Shown here: positions 46,311 through 57,006 of the stretch, in pieces
How the letters are laid out: each line of letters opens with the position of its first letter
How positions within the stretch are numbered: position 1 is the first letter of the stretch
Source of the DNA: Azovibrio restrictus
GTDB lineage: Bacteria > Bacteroidota > Bacteroidia > Chitinophagales > Chitinophagaceae
Direction of reading: 5' to 3'
DNA: 64,000 nt
Assembly: GCA_029255605.1 (NCBI GenBank)
Contig: JANLJF010000048.1
Coordinates: forward strand, 1-64,000
Program-made: the position numbers and the translations under genes
The notes under the pieces: generated by a model
What the model was told of the DNA's origin: nothing
What the model saw: only the letters and a program-made list of their open reading frames with translations
The model's database searches: none

Positions 46311-46700
46311 TTAACGTTTAGAGAACTGGAAGCTACGACGAGCTTTCGCTTTACCGAATTTCTTACGTTCTACAGAGCGAGGGTCACGTGTCATCAGGCC
46401 TTCTTTCTTCAGCGCCGGACGATAATCTGCATTCACTTCGCACAGAGCACGGGCAATAGCCATTTTCACAGCTTCTGCCTGGCCTTTAGGGCCGCCACCT
46501 GCTACTGTAACTACGATATCGAAACTGCTAACAGTTTCTGTAGTTTTCAGAGGCAGTTCTACCTGGTTTTGCAGGTACATGATGGGAAAATATGCCTTGT
46601 AATCTTTGTCGTTAACCGTGATGTTGCCGGTACCTTTGCTCATATATACACGGGCAACGGCTTCTTTACGGCGACCTACGGCGTTTTTTTGTTTTTCCAT
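46311..46700 (-). CDS. rpsI: 30S ribosomal protein S9
   Basis: NAVGRRKEAVARVYMSKGTGNITVNDKDY...GLMTRDPRSVERKKFGKAKARRSFQFSKR. Confidence 0.98.
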   Translation of the reverse strand: MEKQKNAVGRRKEAVARVYMSKGTGNITVNDKDYKAYFPIMYLQNQVELPLKTTETVSSFDIVVTVAGGGPKGQAEAVKMAIARALCEVNADYRPALKKEGLMTRDPRSVERKKFGKAKARRSFQFSKR

Positions 46701-46733
46701 TTATATAGAATGGTTTACTTTTTAAAAAATTGA

Positions 46734-47198
46734 TTACTTGGAATTAAGGTTTAATTCCTTTGGTTGCTGTGCTTTGTGCGGATGCTCTGCACCTTCGTAT
46801 ACAAACAATTTTTTGTACATCGCACGGCCCAGACGGTTTTTAGGCAGCATACCTTTTACAGCGCGCTCTATCATCACATTAGGCCTTGTAGATTGCATTA
46901 TTTTAGCCGTAGCTATCTTTTGGCCACCTGGATATCCAGAGTACGTTTGGTATTCTTTATCTTCCAGCTTGTTGCCGGTAAGGATAGCTTTACCACTGTT
47001 CACAACTATTACATAATCACCACAATCAAAGTGAGGTGTGTAATATGCTTTGTTTTTACCACGCAGTACGCTGGCAATCTTTGTTGTCATGCGGCCCAGC
47101 GTTTTGTTTGTAGCATCTACTACATACCAGTCGCGCTTTACGATTTTCTCGTTGGCCGACTGTGTTTTAAAACTAAGGTGTCTCATTCCTGTTGACAT
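46734..47198 (-). CDS. rplM: 50S ribosomal protein L13
   Basis: [60 protein letters not shown]; start refined to [10 protein letters not shown]. Confidence 0.97.
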   Translation of the reverse strand: MSTGMRHLSFKTQSANEKIVKRDWYVVDATNKTLGRMTTKIASVLRGKNKAYYTPHFDCGDYVIVVNSGKAILTGNKLEDKEYQTYSGYPGGQKIATAKIMQSTRPNVMIERAVKGMLPKNRLGRAMYKKLFVYEGAEHPHKAQQPKELNLNSK

Positions 47199-47537
47199 GT
47201 TCTCTTTGTTTAGTTGTTTCCCAATGCACAAAAAACATGGGGAAACGGTAAATTTTGGGATGGCAAAGGTACAGGCACTATTTTTCCCCACCAAGAAATT
47301 CATTAAGTTTTTTTAGCACACCTTTATAAGTAATTGATTTTCAATAAAAATTTTGTAAGAAAATTATATGCCTTGTAAGTTGCTAACATTCACATAGTTG
47401 CAGGCATGATATTTTAACGTATTCTTTACATCCCCCTTTTAGGGTGATATGCCTTTACATTACCTATTTAACTATCGGTTTACCGCTCCCCCCAAACCTT
47501 TAGTACATACAGTTACATCCATCTTAAAAATAGGTTT

Positions 47538-50500
47538 ATGAGAAGAAAACTTTCACTTATCATTTTACTTTTATGCGTAAGTGCCTCTACGCTATTTGCC
47601 CAAACCCGGCGAATATCCGGGCAAATCCTTGATGAAACAGGAGTAGGGCTACCCGGTGCTGCTGTATCCGTAAAAGGTACCCAAGTGGGAACTGCTACAG
47701 ATGCAGACGGTAATTTCCAATTGGATATACCTGAGGATGCTACAACAATTGTTATCCGTTCTATAGGATATACAGACCAGGAAATTAACATTGAAGATCA
47801 ATCTACATTTAATATTAAGCTTTCTCCCAGCGCTACCACATTAGAAGAAACAGTGGTAACAGCCAATGCCGTACGGCGTGAAAAACGAAGCCTAGGGTAT
47901 GCTACTACTCAAGTATCGGGAAACGAGATAACATCGGGTGGTAATGCAAGTCCTATCAATGCATTGGTAGGTAAGGCAGCCGGTGTTAATATTAACACTA
48001 CCGCCAATGCACCGGGTTCATCATCACGTATAGTATTGCGTGGCGGCTCTTCTCTTTTAGGAAATAATCAGGCGTTGATAGTAGTTGATGGTGTGCCTAT
48101 TAATAATGCAAACTTTGGTACTAGTGGTAATATTGGCAACCTAAGCAACCAGGTAGACTATGGCAACCGTGGTAATGATATTAATCCAGAGGATATAGAA
48201 TCTATAACAGTATTGAAAGGCCCCGCTGCAACTGCTCTATATGGCTCATTAGCGTCCAACGGTGCATTAATGATCACCACAAAAAAAGGTAAACGTAAAA
48301 CAGGTCCCAGTAAAACAGATATTGAAGTTAGCTCCAGTTTCGAATTACAAAGTTTATTAAAGCTACCGGAATTCCAAAATAGGTATGGGCAAGGCAATAT
48401 ATATGAAGGGATACCTGATGACAGGCGTGAAAATTTTAGCTGGGGTGCAGAATTTGACGGGCAACAACGTCCCTGGGGGCAGGTAATAAACGGGCAGCAA
48501 AAAGTGAAGCCGTACGAAGCACAGAAGAATAATGTGCGCGACTTTTTTGATGTAGGCAGAACCTGGAATAATAATGTTGCATTGAATGGTGGTAATGAAG
48601 CTGCAGCGTACAGGTTATCCTTAGGGGCATTAAATAACAAATCAGTTTTTCCGGGCAAGGAATACAATCGATACACAATAGGCTTTAATGGCAATGCTAA
48701 CTTAAGTAATAAGGTATATACAAGCCTTACCGTGAATTATATAAATGTAAATAGTGACCTGGCAGGTTTCGGTCAGGGAGATGCATCTGTAATGGATAAC
48801 CTGTTGCAAACGCCACGCGATATAAACATTCGCGACCTGCGCGATTTGAATGATAAATTCAACTCGATAGATTACGAAGATGAAACAGGTGCAAGACGTT
48901 ATGGCTACTATGGCGCATATGCTATCAATCCGTATTACACGCTGAAAGAATATAAGAATATAAATAAAGTAGACCGCGTATATGGCAATGTGATAGTTGG
49001 CTACAAGCCTTTTGAATGGTTGCGGATAGAAGATAGGATAGCAACTGATATGACTGGAGACAGGCGTTACCAAAGTGTTCCTAAGTTTAATACAGAAGGT
49101 TGGGATCCACTATATAGCGGATTGCCGCATAAAGTGAATGGCAGGTATGCTGAAGATCTATATAGCATAAATAACCTGTTTAATGATTTAATGATAACAT
49201 ACAATAAGGATGTTATTAAAGACCTTAATCTTAACTGGTTATTGGGTCATAACTATACACAATTCCGCACTACCAATACCTATTCAAGCACCAATGAAGA
49301 AGGGGGGCTGATAGTGCCAGGCTTTTATAGTCTAACCAACTCAAATGGCACGCCATTGGTTGACAACTCTACCAGCCTCGTTCGAAGAGTGGGTTTATAC
49401 ACTGACATTTCATTGGGGTATAAGAATATGCTGTTTTTAGGGTTAAACGGACGTAACGACTGGTCATCAACTATAGAGAAATCATACTTCTATTTTGGTG
49501 CAAACGGATCTTTTGTAGTATCAGAATTATTCAAACCTGATATGCGAGGTGTGTGGAGTTATTCAAAAGTAAGGATGTCTTACGGTTCGGTAGGTAATGA
49601 TGCGAGCCCATATCTGAACCAGACTACTTATAACAGAGGGCTGGCATCTGGAAATTTTGGTAGTACAACATTTCCTTTTAATGGGATAGGTGGTTTTAGT
49701 TATGGTGACAGAATAGGTAATCCTAATATTCAGCCGGAATTCTCACGTGAATTTGAAATAGGAACTGAGCAAAGCTTTTTACGCAACAGGATATCGTTTG
49801 ACTTCTCTTATTATAATAAGCGGTCAGAAAACCAGATTATCAATGTACCTATTGCTACATCATCAGGTTTTACCAGCCGAACCATAAATACGGGATTATT
49901 TACAAATAATGGTATTGAAATAGCTGTCAGGGCAACACCTGTGTCTACACGTTCCGGGTTTAAATGGGACATATACGGAACATTTACTAAGAACAACAGT
50001 AAGGTTAAGGAAATATTTCCCGGTACCGAACAGGTGTTATTGGGTGGCTTCAGCGGTATGAGCATAGTGGCAGCAGTTGATAAGCCATATGGAACCTTTT
50101 ATACCGTGACGGAACAACGTACAGCGGATGGCCGTATAATAGTAGATTCGGCTACCGGAATTCCTTTAAGAACAGCAACTGCTCAATATTTTGGAACTTA
50201 TTTGCCCGACTACCAGGCATCTTTAGGAACTACTTTGTCATATAAAGGGTTTACGCTGAATATCCTATTTGATACAAAACAAGGAGGTGTATTCTATTCA
50301 CGTACAAGAGATGTGATGAGCTTTGTAGGTACTTCTAAAGAAACGGAGAATCGTGAAGAGCGTGTTTGGGAAAATTCAGTATACATGGGTGCCGATGGTC
50401 AGTATCATACAAACACTACTCCATATTCGCCATATACATACTTCACCAGTGCAGGCTTAAGGCAAGAATCACAAAATCTGGTAGATGCATCGTTCATTAA

Positions 50501-50735
50501 ACTACGGGAAGCACGGTTAACTTATGTTTTTCCTGCCAAATGGTTTGATCGTACGTTTATTGGAGGGGCTTCATTCAGTATTTATGGTAATAACCTCTTT
50601 ATATGGACACCAAAATCGAACCGATATGTAGATCCGGAAGTGAACTCTTCCGGCGCATCGAATGCACAAGGTTTTGACTTTTCTGCACAACCTTCTTTAA
50701 GGAATTACGGTATGAATCTGCGGTTCACTTTCTAA
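47538..50735 (+). CDS. SusC/RagA family TonB-linked outer membrane protein
   Basis: Signal peptide; RISGQILDETGVGLPGAAVSVKGTQVGTATDADGNFQL; plug domain ALVGKAAGVNINTTANAPGSSSRIVLRGGSSLLGNNQALIVVDGVPI; IESITVLKGPAATALYGSLASNGALMITTKKG. Confidence 0.98.
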   Translation: MRRKLSLIILLLCVSASTLFAQTRRISGQILDETGVGLPGAAVSVKGTQVGTATDADGNFQLDIPEDATTIVIRSIGYTDQEINIEDQSTFNIKLSPSATTLEETVVTANAVRREKRSLGYATTQVSGNEITSGGNASPINALVGKAAGVNINTTANAPGSSSRIVLRGGSSLLGNNQALIVVDGVPINNANFGTSGNIGNLSNQVDYGNRGNDINPEDIESITVLKGPAATALYGSLASNGALMITTKKGKRKTGPSKTDIEVSSSFELQSLLKLPEFQNRYGQGNIYEGIPDDRRENFSWGAEFDGQQRPWGQVINGQQKVKPYEAQKNNVRDFFDVGRTWNNNVALNGGNEAAAYRLSLGALNNKSVFPGKEYNRYTIGFNGNANLSNKVYTSLTVNYINVNSDLAGFGQGDASVMDNLLQTPRDINIRDLRDLNDKFNSIDYEDETGARRYGYYGAYAINPYYTLKEYKNINKVDRVYGNVIVGYKPFEWLRIEDRIATDMTGDRRYQSVPKFNTEGWDPLYSGLPHKVNGRYAEDLYSINNLFNDLMITYNKDVIKDLNLNWLLGHNYTQFRTTNTYSSTNEEGGLIVPGFYSLTNSNGTPLVDNSTSLVRRVGLYTDISLGYKNMLFLGLNGRNDWSSTIEKSYFYFGANGSFVVSELFKPDMRGVWSYSKVRMSYGSVGNDASPYLNQTTYNRGLASGNFGSTTFPFNGIGGFSYGDRIGNPNIQPEFSREFEIGTEQSFLRNRISFDFSYYNKRSENQIINVPIATSSGFTSRTINTGLFTNNGIEIAVRATPVSTRSGFKWDIYGTFTKNNSKVKEIFPGTEQVLLGGFSGMSIVAAVDKPYGTFYTVTEQRTADGRIIVDSATGIPLRTATAQYFGTYLPDYQASLGTTLSYKGFTLNILFDTKQGGVFYSRTRDVMSFVGTSKETENREERVWENSVYMGADGQYHTNTTPYSPYTYFTSAGLRQESQNLVDASFIKLREARLTYVFPAKWFDRTFIGGASFSIYGNNLFIWTPKSNRYVDPEVNSSGASNAQGFDFSAQPSLRNYGMNLRFTF

Positions 50736-50747
50736 AACACACAGCAT

Positions 50748-52214
50748 ATGAAAAAGCTATCATATATACTCCTGATTATAACAATAACAATATTACCAGC
50801 CTGTAAAAAAACGCTGGATGTAAATAGGAATCCCAATAGTCCGGCCGATGTAACAGTGGTAGAACTTTTACCGTCAGCACAAATTTCAATTGGGCAGGTT
50901 ACAGGAAATTATTTTCAAATAGTCGGTGGCATTTGGGCGCAGTACTGGACACAAAATCCAAACTCGTCACAGTACAGACCCTTTGAGCAATATCAGCCTG
51001 AGCCCAGCTCACCTAATAATGCCTGGCAAGAATTGTATTCAGGTGCTTTATCAGACCTGCAAAAAATTGTTGAAAAAGCCGGTACAGCTGAAAATACGCG
51101 TAATTATACAGCAATAGCTAAAATACTACAAGGCTATACGTTTCAAATGCTGACGGATAATTTTGGTGATATACCCTTTACTGAAGCTTTAAAAGGCGAA
51201 TCTGCAAGTATCACAAGCCCAAAATACGATAGGCAGGAAGATGTATATAATGGCATTATTAATCTTGTAAAAGAAGGAAGAGATCTTATAACCTATGAAG
51301 GTGCCCATCCCGGCAGCGATGATCTGATATATAATGGCGACATGACTATGTGGGCCAAGTTTGCAAATACGCTGTTATTGCGAATGTATCTACGTTTGTC
51401 ATATCGCAATCCGGGTTTAGCACAGTCTGGTATTAGCGCTTTATATAGCGACGGTAATGGATTTATTATATTGCCAGACGAAACTGCTCAAATTAAATAT
51501 ACAAGCAGTCCGGGTAACACAAACCCTTTGTATTCAGAAATGGCAAATTTGAATTTTACGCAGAATTTAATTGCCAGCGCAACATCGGTTGATTCTTTAG
51601 GCGAAAGAGGCGATCCTCGTCTTTTTGTTTTTTATACAGGCGGTGCGGGATTGGAACAAGGTTATTATAGCATAAACCCTCCCGGGTCTTATTCAACCCC
51701 AAGTGCTACTGTAGGTGGCCTTGCCAGTAGTTCTGAATCGGGCCTAGCACCGGTTAAATTTATCACATCTTATGAAAGTTTATTTCTTCAGGCTGAGGCT
51801 GCAGCGCGGGGTTGGGCCGGTGGTGATGCAGGACAATTATACAGGGATGCTATTGTAGCCAACTTTAATGAGTATAAAGTTGCGCTTTTAGACATAGATG
51901 ATTCATTTGATGTTCAATATTATGTGGATAGTATTCATTTAATAAATATAGCACCATTTCCATCTGGTAGCGAGGAAAGAATAAAGGCTATCATCACAGA
52001 AAAATGGTATGCTATGAATGGCAACCAGAATATAGAAGCGTGGGCCGAATGGCGCAGAACAGGATACCCCGATTTCTTTACTGTTTCAAGAGCATCACGC
52101 ATCGGAAACCAGTTTCCTCAACGCTTGCCTTACCCTGAAATTGAAGTCACAAGGAATCTGAATTTCCCCGGGCAAAAACCGATGACAGAAAAAGTATGGT
52201 GGGACGCTAACTAA
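50748..52214 (+). CDS. SusD/RagB family (SusD-like_2 type) lipoprotein
   Basis: Lipobox ITILPACKKTLDVNRNPNSP; ILQGYTFQMLTDNFGDIPFTEAL; KWYAMNGNQNIEAWAEWRRTGYPDF. Confidence 0.95.
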   Translation: MKKLSYILLIITITILPACKKTLDVNRNPNSPADVTVVELLPSAQISIGQVTGNYFQIVGGIWAQYWTQNPNSSQYRPFEQYQPEPSSPNNAWQELYSGALSDLQKIVEKAGTAENTRNYTAIAKILQGYTFQMLTDNFGDIPFTEALKGESASITSPKYDRQEDVYNGIINLVKEGRDLITYEGAHPGSDDLIYNGDMTMWAKFANTLLLRMYLRLSYRNPGLAQSGISALYSDGNGFIILPDETAQIKYTSSPGNTNPLYSEMANLNFTQNLIASATSVDSLGERGDPRLFVFYTGGAGLEQGYYSINPPGSYSTPSATVGGLASSSESGLAPVKFITSYESLFLQAEAAARGWAGGDAGQLYRDAIVANFNEYKVALLDIDDSFDVQYYVDSIHLINIAPFPSGSEERIKAIITEKWYAMNGNQNIEAWAEWRRTGYPDFFTVSRASRIGNQFPQRLPYPEIEVTRNLNFPGQKPMTEKVWWDAN

Positions 52215-52225
52215 AAATTACAACT

Positions 52226-52867
52226 ATGAGAAAATTACTTTTAATAAGCATAATGATAATAGTGGCAGCAACGGCTTGCCGCAAAAGGAACGATGATGTA
52301 TCCAGAGTTGTAGTAGTGCCTACTATGCAGGTAGCCGGTGAGAAATTTATAAGCATCCGCGTGGGAGACCCAATGCCGGCAGATGACGGTGCTACAGTAA
52401 TAAATGATGCACCCCTGCAGGGTGACGCCAATGTTAAGGCTATTGAAAACACGGTGGATGTAAACACACCGGGAATGTATTATATGCTGTATCAAACCAA
52501 AACAAAAAATGGTTATACCGTAGGTGCAGCACGCTATGTGGCAGTTACTAATTATGTCGATACGGAAGACCTTTCTGGTGATTATAGTCGTGTAGGTACG
52601 CCCAGAGTTGTAAAAATTCAACGCTTAGCGCGTGGTCTTTATGTAAATAGAGACATGGGTGGTGCCGGCCTGTCAGATGCACTGTATTTTACAGTGATAA
52701 ATGATACAACGATAGCTGCCGGCCCACAGTTTTCAGAAACGATAGGCGACGTGATAGATACCAGAAGCGAATCATTATTAATAGAGCCCGATGCAGTGAC
52801 CATACGCTATGCATTGGATGCTCCCGGCTATGGTACTGCCGTACGTACGTTTGTAAAAGAAAAATAG
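52226..52867 (+). CDS. Putative surface lipoprotein with Ig-like DUF5011/5012-type domain
   Basis: Lipobox IIVAATACRKRND; follows susCD in the same direction; NTPGMYYMLYQTKTKNGYTVGAARYVAV. Confidence 0.65.
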   Translation: MRKLLLISIMIIVAATACRKRNDDVSRVVVVPTMQVAGEKFISIRVGDPMPADDGATVINDAPLQGDANVKAIENTVDVNTPGMYYMLYQTKTKNGYTVGAARYVAVTNYVDTEDLSGDYSRVGTPRVVKIQRLARGLYVNRDMGGAGLSDALYFTVINDTTIAAGPQFSETIGDVIDTRSESLLIEPDAVTIRYALDAPGYGTAVRTFVKEK

Positions 52868-52897
52868 ATCGTGTGTTAGGAATTAACACCAAATGAG

Positions 52898-52927
52898 GTG
52901 GCTGAATGTTTTTCAGCCACTTTTTTA
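52898..52927. terminator. Terminator after the Sus locus
   Basis: GTGGCTGAA-tgttt-TTCAGCCACTTTTTT. Confidence 0.85.
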
Positions 52928-53518
52928 TTTGAGCTTTATCCTGCCGGGGTTTTCTTGCATAAAGGCCGCCCAGCTATTTGTTTTAGCCCGTTTAGGCAAT
53001 GTTATCTTTTTAGCAGTTTCATCGGCGCCGGGTATACGGCTTTGGTAATGATGGCATAGTGCTACTGCTACTGCATCGGTAGCATCCATAAATTTTACAT
53101 CTTCCTGAAAGGCCAAAGTATGTTGCAGCATTTCCCATACCTGTTCTTTAGTGGCATTGCCACGGCCGGTTATAGATTGCTTTATCTTACGCGGGGCATA
53201 TTCTTCTGCATGCAGGCCAAAGCGCATAGCAGCTGCAATAGCTACGCCCTGTGCACGCCCTAACTTTAGCATACTCTGCACATTCTTGCCAAAGAAAGGG
53301 GCCTCGATGGCTACAGCTATGGGGCTGTGAATAGAAATAAGTGTTTCCATCTTTTTGTAGATCAATGCCAGCCTTTCTGCATGATCCTTATTTTTTGCCA
53401 GTTGCAATACCCCCATTTCCACCAGCGAAACCTTATTTTTGTTGACAGCAATAAGGCCATAGCCCATAACAAGCGTACCGGGGTCTATACCAAGGATAAT
53501 ATGGGAATCTTGCGACAA
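52925..53518 (-). CDS. ruvC: Crossover junction endodeoxyribonuclease RuvC
   Basis: ILGIDPGTLVMGYGLI...PIAVAIEAPFFGKNVQSMLKLGRAQGVAIAAA...ITGRGNATKEQVWEML...DATDAVAVALCH; start probably TTG 53518. Confidence 0.95.
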   Translation of the reverse strand: MSQDSHIILGIDPGTLVMGYGLIAVNKNKVSLVEMGVLQLAKNKDHAERLALIYKKMETLISIHSPIAVAIEAPFFGKNVQSMLKLGRAQGVAIAAAMRFGLHAEEYAPRKIKQSITGRGNATKEQVWEMLQHTLAFQEDVKFMDATDAVAVALCHHYQSRIPGADETAKKITLPKRAKTNSWAAFMQENPGRIKLK

Positions 53519-53531
53519 AGGACGGAATGAT

Positions 53532-54473
53532 TTGAACAAAAATACCAAAATATGGCTCAACTATGTGCTGGGCGGCATTATTTCCATTTTGCTTTTATGG
53601 GGAATATACCTGCAGGTGCAAAAGCAATTGCAGCGTATTGATAGCAATGCCATCTGGAACACCGGGCCGCATTACTTGCTATATCTTACGATAATATTGA
53701 TGCCGCTGAACCTGGCACTGGAGGCTAAAAAATGGCAGTTGCTGGCAAAGTCGGCACAACCAATAGCCTATAGACAGGCACTTACCAGCTTGCTGGCAGG
53801 CATTGCATTTTCCATCATTACACCCAACCGTATCGGTGAGTATCCCGGCAGGTTGTTATACCTGAAAAGAAAGAACACGCTTCGCCTTATAGGTGTTGCT
53901 GTATTGGGTGCTGTAGCGCAAATGCTTACTTTATTCCTGTATGGCCTGGTAGGTTTGGTATATTATAATATTGCTTTCCCCGGCACAATACAAACCGTAG
54001 TGCTGGTGGCTTGTGCCGTGTGCACTGTTATCATTGGCCTGGTTTACTGGCGCTTTGATACATGGATGCCCCTGATAGAACGGGTGAAATGGCTGCGGAA
54101 GTATAATGTATATGGCAAGTTGTTAAAACGATTTACGGCTAAGCAACAGTTAACAATACTTTTAATATCACTGTTCCGGTTCGCTATTTATACGGCACAG
54201 TATTTGATTTTGCTACGATGGATGCATGTATATATGCCACTGGCGGAAGGGTTTATGATGGCAGCCCTCTTTTTCTGGGTTATATCAGTGATACCGTCTG
54301 TAACACTGGTAGAGCTTGGAGAGCGCGGGCAGGTAGGTCTTTACCTTTTCCATCATTTTTCAGATAACACAGTAGGCATATTGGGCGCCACTGTAGGCGT
54401 GTGGTGTATCAACCTGATAATTCCTGCAGTTGTTGGCAGCATTTTACTATTTCGTATGAGGCTGCTGCGTTAA
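53532..54473 (+). CDS. Lysylphosphatidylglycerol synthase TM-domain-like flippase-fold membrane protein
   Basis: Polytopic; LTSLLAGIAFSIITPNRIGEYPGRLLYL motif typical of the UPF0104/LPG_synthase_TM family. Confidence 0.8.
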   Translation: MNKNTKIWLNYVLGGIISILLLWGIYLQVQKQLQRIDSNAIWNTGPHYLLYLTIILMPLNLALEAKKWQLLAKSAQPIAYRQALTSLLAGIAFSIITPNRIGEYPGRLLYLKRKNTLRLIGVAVLGAVAQMLTLFLYGLVGLVYYNIAFPGTIQTVVLVACAVCTVIIGLVYWRFDTWMPLIERVKWLRKYNVYGKLLKRFTAKQQLTILLISLFRFAIYTAQYLILLRWMHVYMPLAEGFMMAALFFWVISVIPSVTLVELGERGQVGLYLFHHFSDNTVGILGATVGVWCINLIIPAVVGSILLFRMRLLR

Positions 54474-54511
54474 TGTTTCTTTGTATTTATTATGATTCAA
54501 AAGCATGATAT

Positions 54512-55318
54512 TTGAATATGTTGAATAGAGGTAGGATAATAGCGATCGTTGCCCTGTTGCTCATCAGTATTGCTTCGTATGCCCAAAATGATTTTTGCGG
54601 GATAAAGAATACAAGTTTCAAAGAGGGTGAACGGCTGGTATTCAAAGTATATTATAATATGGGTGCCATATGGGTTGGCGCGGGGTATGCCACATTTAAT
54701 ACTACTCTTGAAGATTTGAATGGCCGGAAAGTGTATCATGTAGTGGGTGATGGTAAAACCATGAAATCTTATGAATGGTTTTATAAAGTGCGCGATAAGT
54801 ATGAGACCTATATTGATGTGGAAACAATGTTGCCGGCAAAATTTATAAGGAATGTGGATGAAGGCGGGTTTAAAATTTATAACAATGTAACCTTCAATCA
54901 AAACATAGGGCAGGCTATATCTACTAACGGGGTGTATAAAGTACCAAAATGCATACAGGACGTACTATCTGCCATCTATTATGCCCGAAATATCGATTAT
55001 AGCAAATACAAACCGGGAGATAAGATACCTTTCAGTATGTTTCTGGACGACCAGGTATACAATTTATATATACGATATATAGGTAAGGAAAGAGTTACAA
55101 CCAAATACGGTACTTTCAATGCTATCAAGATCAGCCCGTTGCTGATAGAAGGTACTATATTTAAAGGTGGTGAAAAGATGATGGTATGGGTGAGCGATGA
55201 TGCCAACCGTATCCCGGTACGGGTAGATAGCCCCATATTGGTAGGCAGCATAAAAGTAGATCTTGTAGGTTACGATAAACTACGCAACCCGTTTACTGCA
55301 CTAATCAGTAAAAAGTAA
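54512..55318 (+). CDS. DUF3108 domain-containing protein
   Basis: Signal peptide; FKEGERLVFKVYYNMGAIWVGAGYATF...YHVVGDGKTMKSYEWFYKVRDKYETYIDVETMLPAKFIRNVDEGG. Confidence 0.9.
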   Translation: MNMLNRGRIIAIVALLLISIASYAQNDFCGIKNTSFKEGERLVFKVYYNMGAIWVGAGYATFNTTLEDLNGRKVYHVVGDGKTMKSYEWFYKVRDKYETYIDVETMLPAKFIRNVDEGGFKIYNNVTFNQNIGQAISTNGVYKVPKCIQDVLSAIYYARNIDYSKYKPGDKIPFSMFLDDQVYNLYIRYIGKERVTTKYGTFNAIKISPLLIEGTIFKGGEKMMVWVSDDANRIPVRVDSPILVGSIKVDLVGYDKLRNPFTALISKK

Positions 55319-55380
55319 GTACTCCACGGTATTTTTAATATGAAAGGTTGCAGAATAGTAGTTGCGACCTTTTCTTTTTA

Positions 55381-55388
55381 TATTTTTG
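55381..55388 (+). promoter_or_regulatory. Candidate -7 element (TATTTTTG) for the ammonia-lyase operon
   Basis: Match to TAnnTTTG 28 nt upstream of ATG 55417. Confidence 0.4.
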
Positions 55389-55416
55389 CACACTTTACTA
55401 ATTATCCTTATTGAAT

Positions 55417-56970
55417 ATGATTTCCCTTGGTGGCAAGCCCCTCGACCTTGCGGTTTTTGAACAAATAGTGCTCCAGGAAAAGGAGGTGACCATTTCAGCA
55501 CCTGCTATAAAGGATGTAACACGCAGCTATGACTTTCTCCGTTCTTTCTCGAAAGACAAACTGATATATGGCATCAACACCGGTTTTGGCCCCATGGCAC
55601 AATACCGCATTAATGATGATGACCGTAAGCAATTACAATATAACCTTATCCGCAGTCATAGTTCAGGTATGGGCCAGTTGCTATCGCCCAAGCACAGCAG
55701 GGCTATGCTGCTGGCAAGGCTAAACACGATGCTGTTGGGCTATTCGGGTATCCATCCGGATACGGTTCAACTGATGACTGACCTGCTGAACAATGAAGCT
55801 TACCCTTGTGTATATGCGCATGGTGGTGTAGGTGCCAGTGGAGATTTGGTGCAGCTGGCACACCTGGCACTGGGGCTGATAGGTGAAGGTAACTTTTGGT
55901 TCAAAGGAAGGGTAACCCCGGCTAAAGAAGTATTTAAGAAACTAGGCCTGAAACCAATGGATATTTACATCCGCGAAGGGCTGGGTATGCTGAATGGTAC
56001 ATCGGCCATGACGGGTATCGGCGGCGTGAATGTGATTATGGCACACAGGCTAGTAAGGTGGAGTATGCTGATGTCGCTGATGGTGAATGAAATGATGGAA
56101 GCTTATGATGACCACTTCTCTGCCGAACTGAATAATGTAAAGCAACATCGTGGACAACGCGCCGTAGCCGAATGGATGCGCACACTTGGCAACGATAGCA
56201 AACTGTTGCGCAAGCGCCACGAACACCTGTATGATAAGAAGGTGACAGAAGATGTGATAGAAGATAAAGTACAGGAATACTATTCACTACGCTGCGTGCC
56301 GCAGATACTGGGGCCGGTGTTTGATACGGTGCTGAATACAGAACAGGTTATCATCAACGAACTGAACTCTGTAAACGACAACCCGGTAGTAGACCGCAAG
56401 AATAAAAACATCTTCCACGGAGGCAACTTCCACGGAGATTATATAGCGCTGGAAATGGATAAGCTGAAAATAGCGGTAACGAAGCTATCGATGCTTTCTG
56501 AGCGTCAACTGAACTTCTTGCTGAACCCACACCTGAACCAGAAACTGCCACCATTTGCCAATGCCGGTAAACTGGGCCTGAACTTTGGTATTCAGGGTAT
56601 GCAATACCCTGCTACATCTACCGTTGCAGAAAACCAGACGCTCAGCAACCCAATGTACATCCACAGCATACCTAACAATAACGACAACCAGGATATTGTA
56701 AGCATGGGTTGCAATGCTGCTATGATGTGCAGTCGCGTAATAGATAATGCCTACGAAGTGCTGGCCGTAGAGGCTGTAGCACTAGTACAGGCAATAGACC
56801 TGCGCGGCTTTAGCAATAAACTGGCACCATCTACCAAATGGATGTATAATGGTGTGCGCAAACTGTTCCCATTCTTCAAAGAAGATTTTTCTGCTTCAAG
56901 CAACCTGCAGCAAGTGAAAGAATGGATGGCGGAAACGGATATCATTGCACAGTTTAAGAATAAGATATAG
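55417..56970 (+). CDS. Aromatic amino acid ammonia-lyase (flexirubin-type tyrosine ammonia-lyase-like; HAL/PAL/TAL family)
   Basis: MIO Ala-Ser-Gly in HGGVGASGDLVQLAHLALGLIGEG; YGINTGFGPMAQYRI; AYDDHFSAELNNVKQHRGQ; NPMYIHSIPNNNDNQDIVSMG; resembles Flavobacterium TAL as I recall it. Confidence 0.9.
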   Translation: MISLGGKPLDLAVFEQIVLQEKEVTISAPAIKDVTRSYDFLRSFSKDKLIYGINTGFGPMAQYRINDDDRKQLQYNLIRSHSSGMGQLLSPKHSRAMLLARLNTMLLGYSGIHPDTVQLMTDLLNNEAYPCVYAHGGVGASGDLVQLAHLALGLIGEGNFWFKGRVTPAKEVFKKLGLKPMDIYIREGLGMLNGTSAMTGIGGVNVIMAHRLVRWSMLMSLMVNEMMEAYDDHFSAELNNVKQHRGQRAVAEWMRTLGNDSKLLRKRHEHLYDKKVTEDVIEDKVQEYYSLRCVPQILGPVFDTVLNTEQVIINELNSVNDNPVVDRKNKNIFHGGNFHGDYIALEMDKLKIAVTKLSMLSERQLNFLLNPHLNQKLPPFANAGKLGLNFGIQGMQYPATSTVAENQTLSNPMYIHSIPNNNDNQDIVSMGCNAAMMCSRVIDNAYEVLAVEAVALVQAIDLRGFSNKLAPSTKWMYNGVRKLFPFFKEDFSASSNLQQVKEWMAETDIIAQFKNKI

Positions 56971-57006
56971 TAGGGACAATCATTTTTGATTTTTATTTGA
57001 CTTGAT

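Noticed and set aside
47351-47382. TTTTG-N20-TAAGTTG as a susC promoter
   Set aside because: The -7 box lacks one T of TAnnTTTG and the distance to the start codon is long; too weak to list as a feature.
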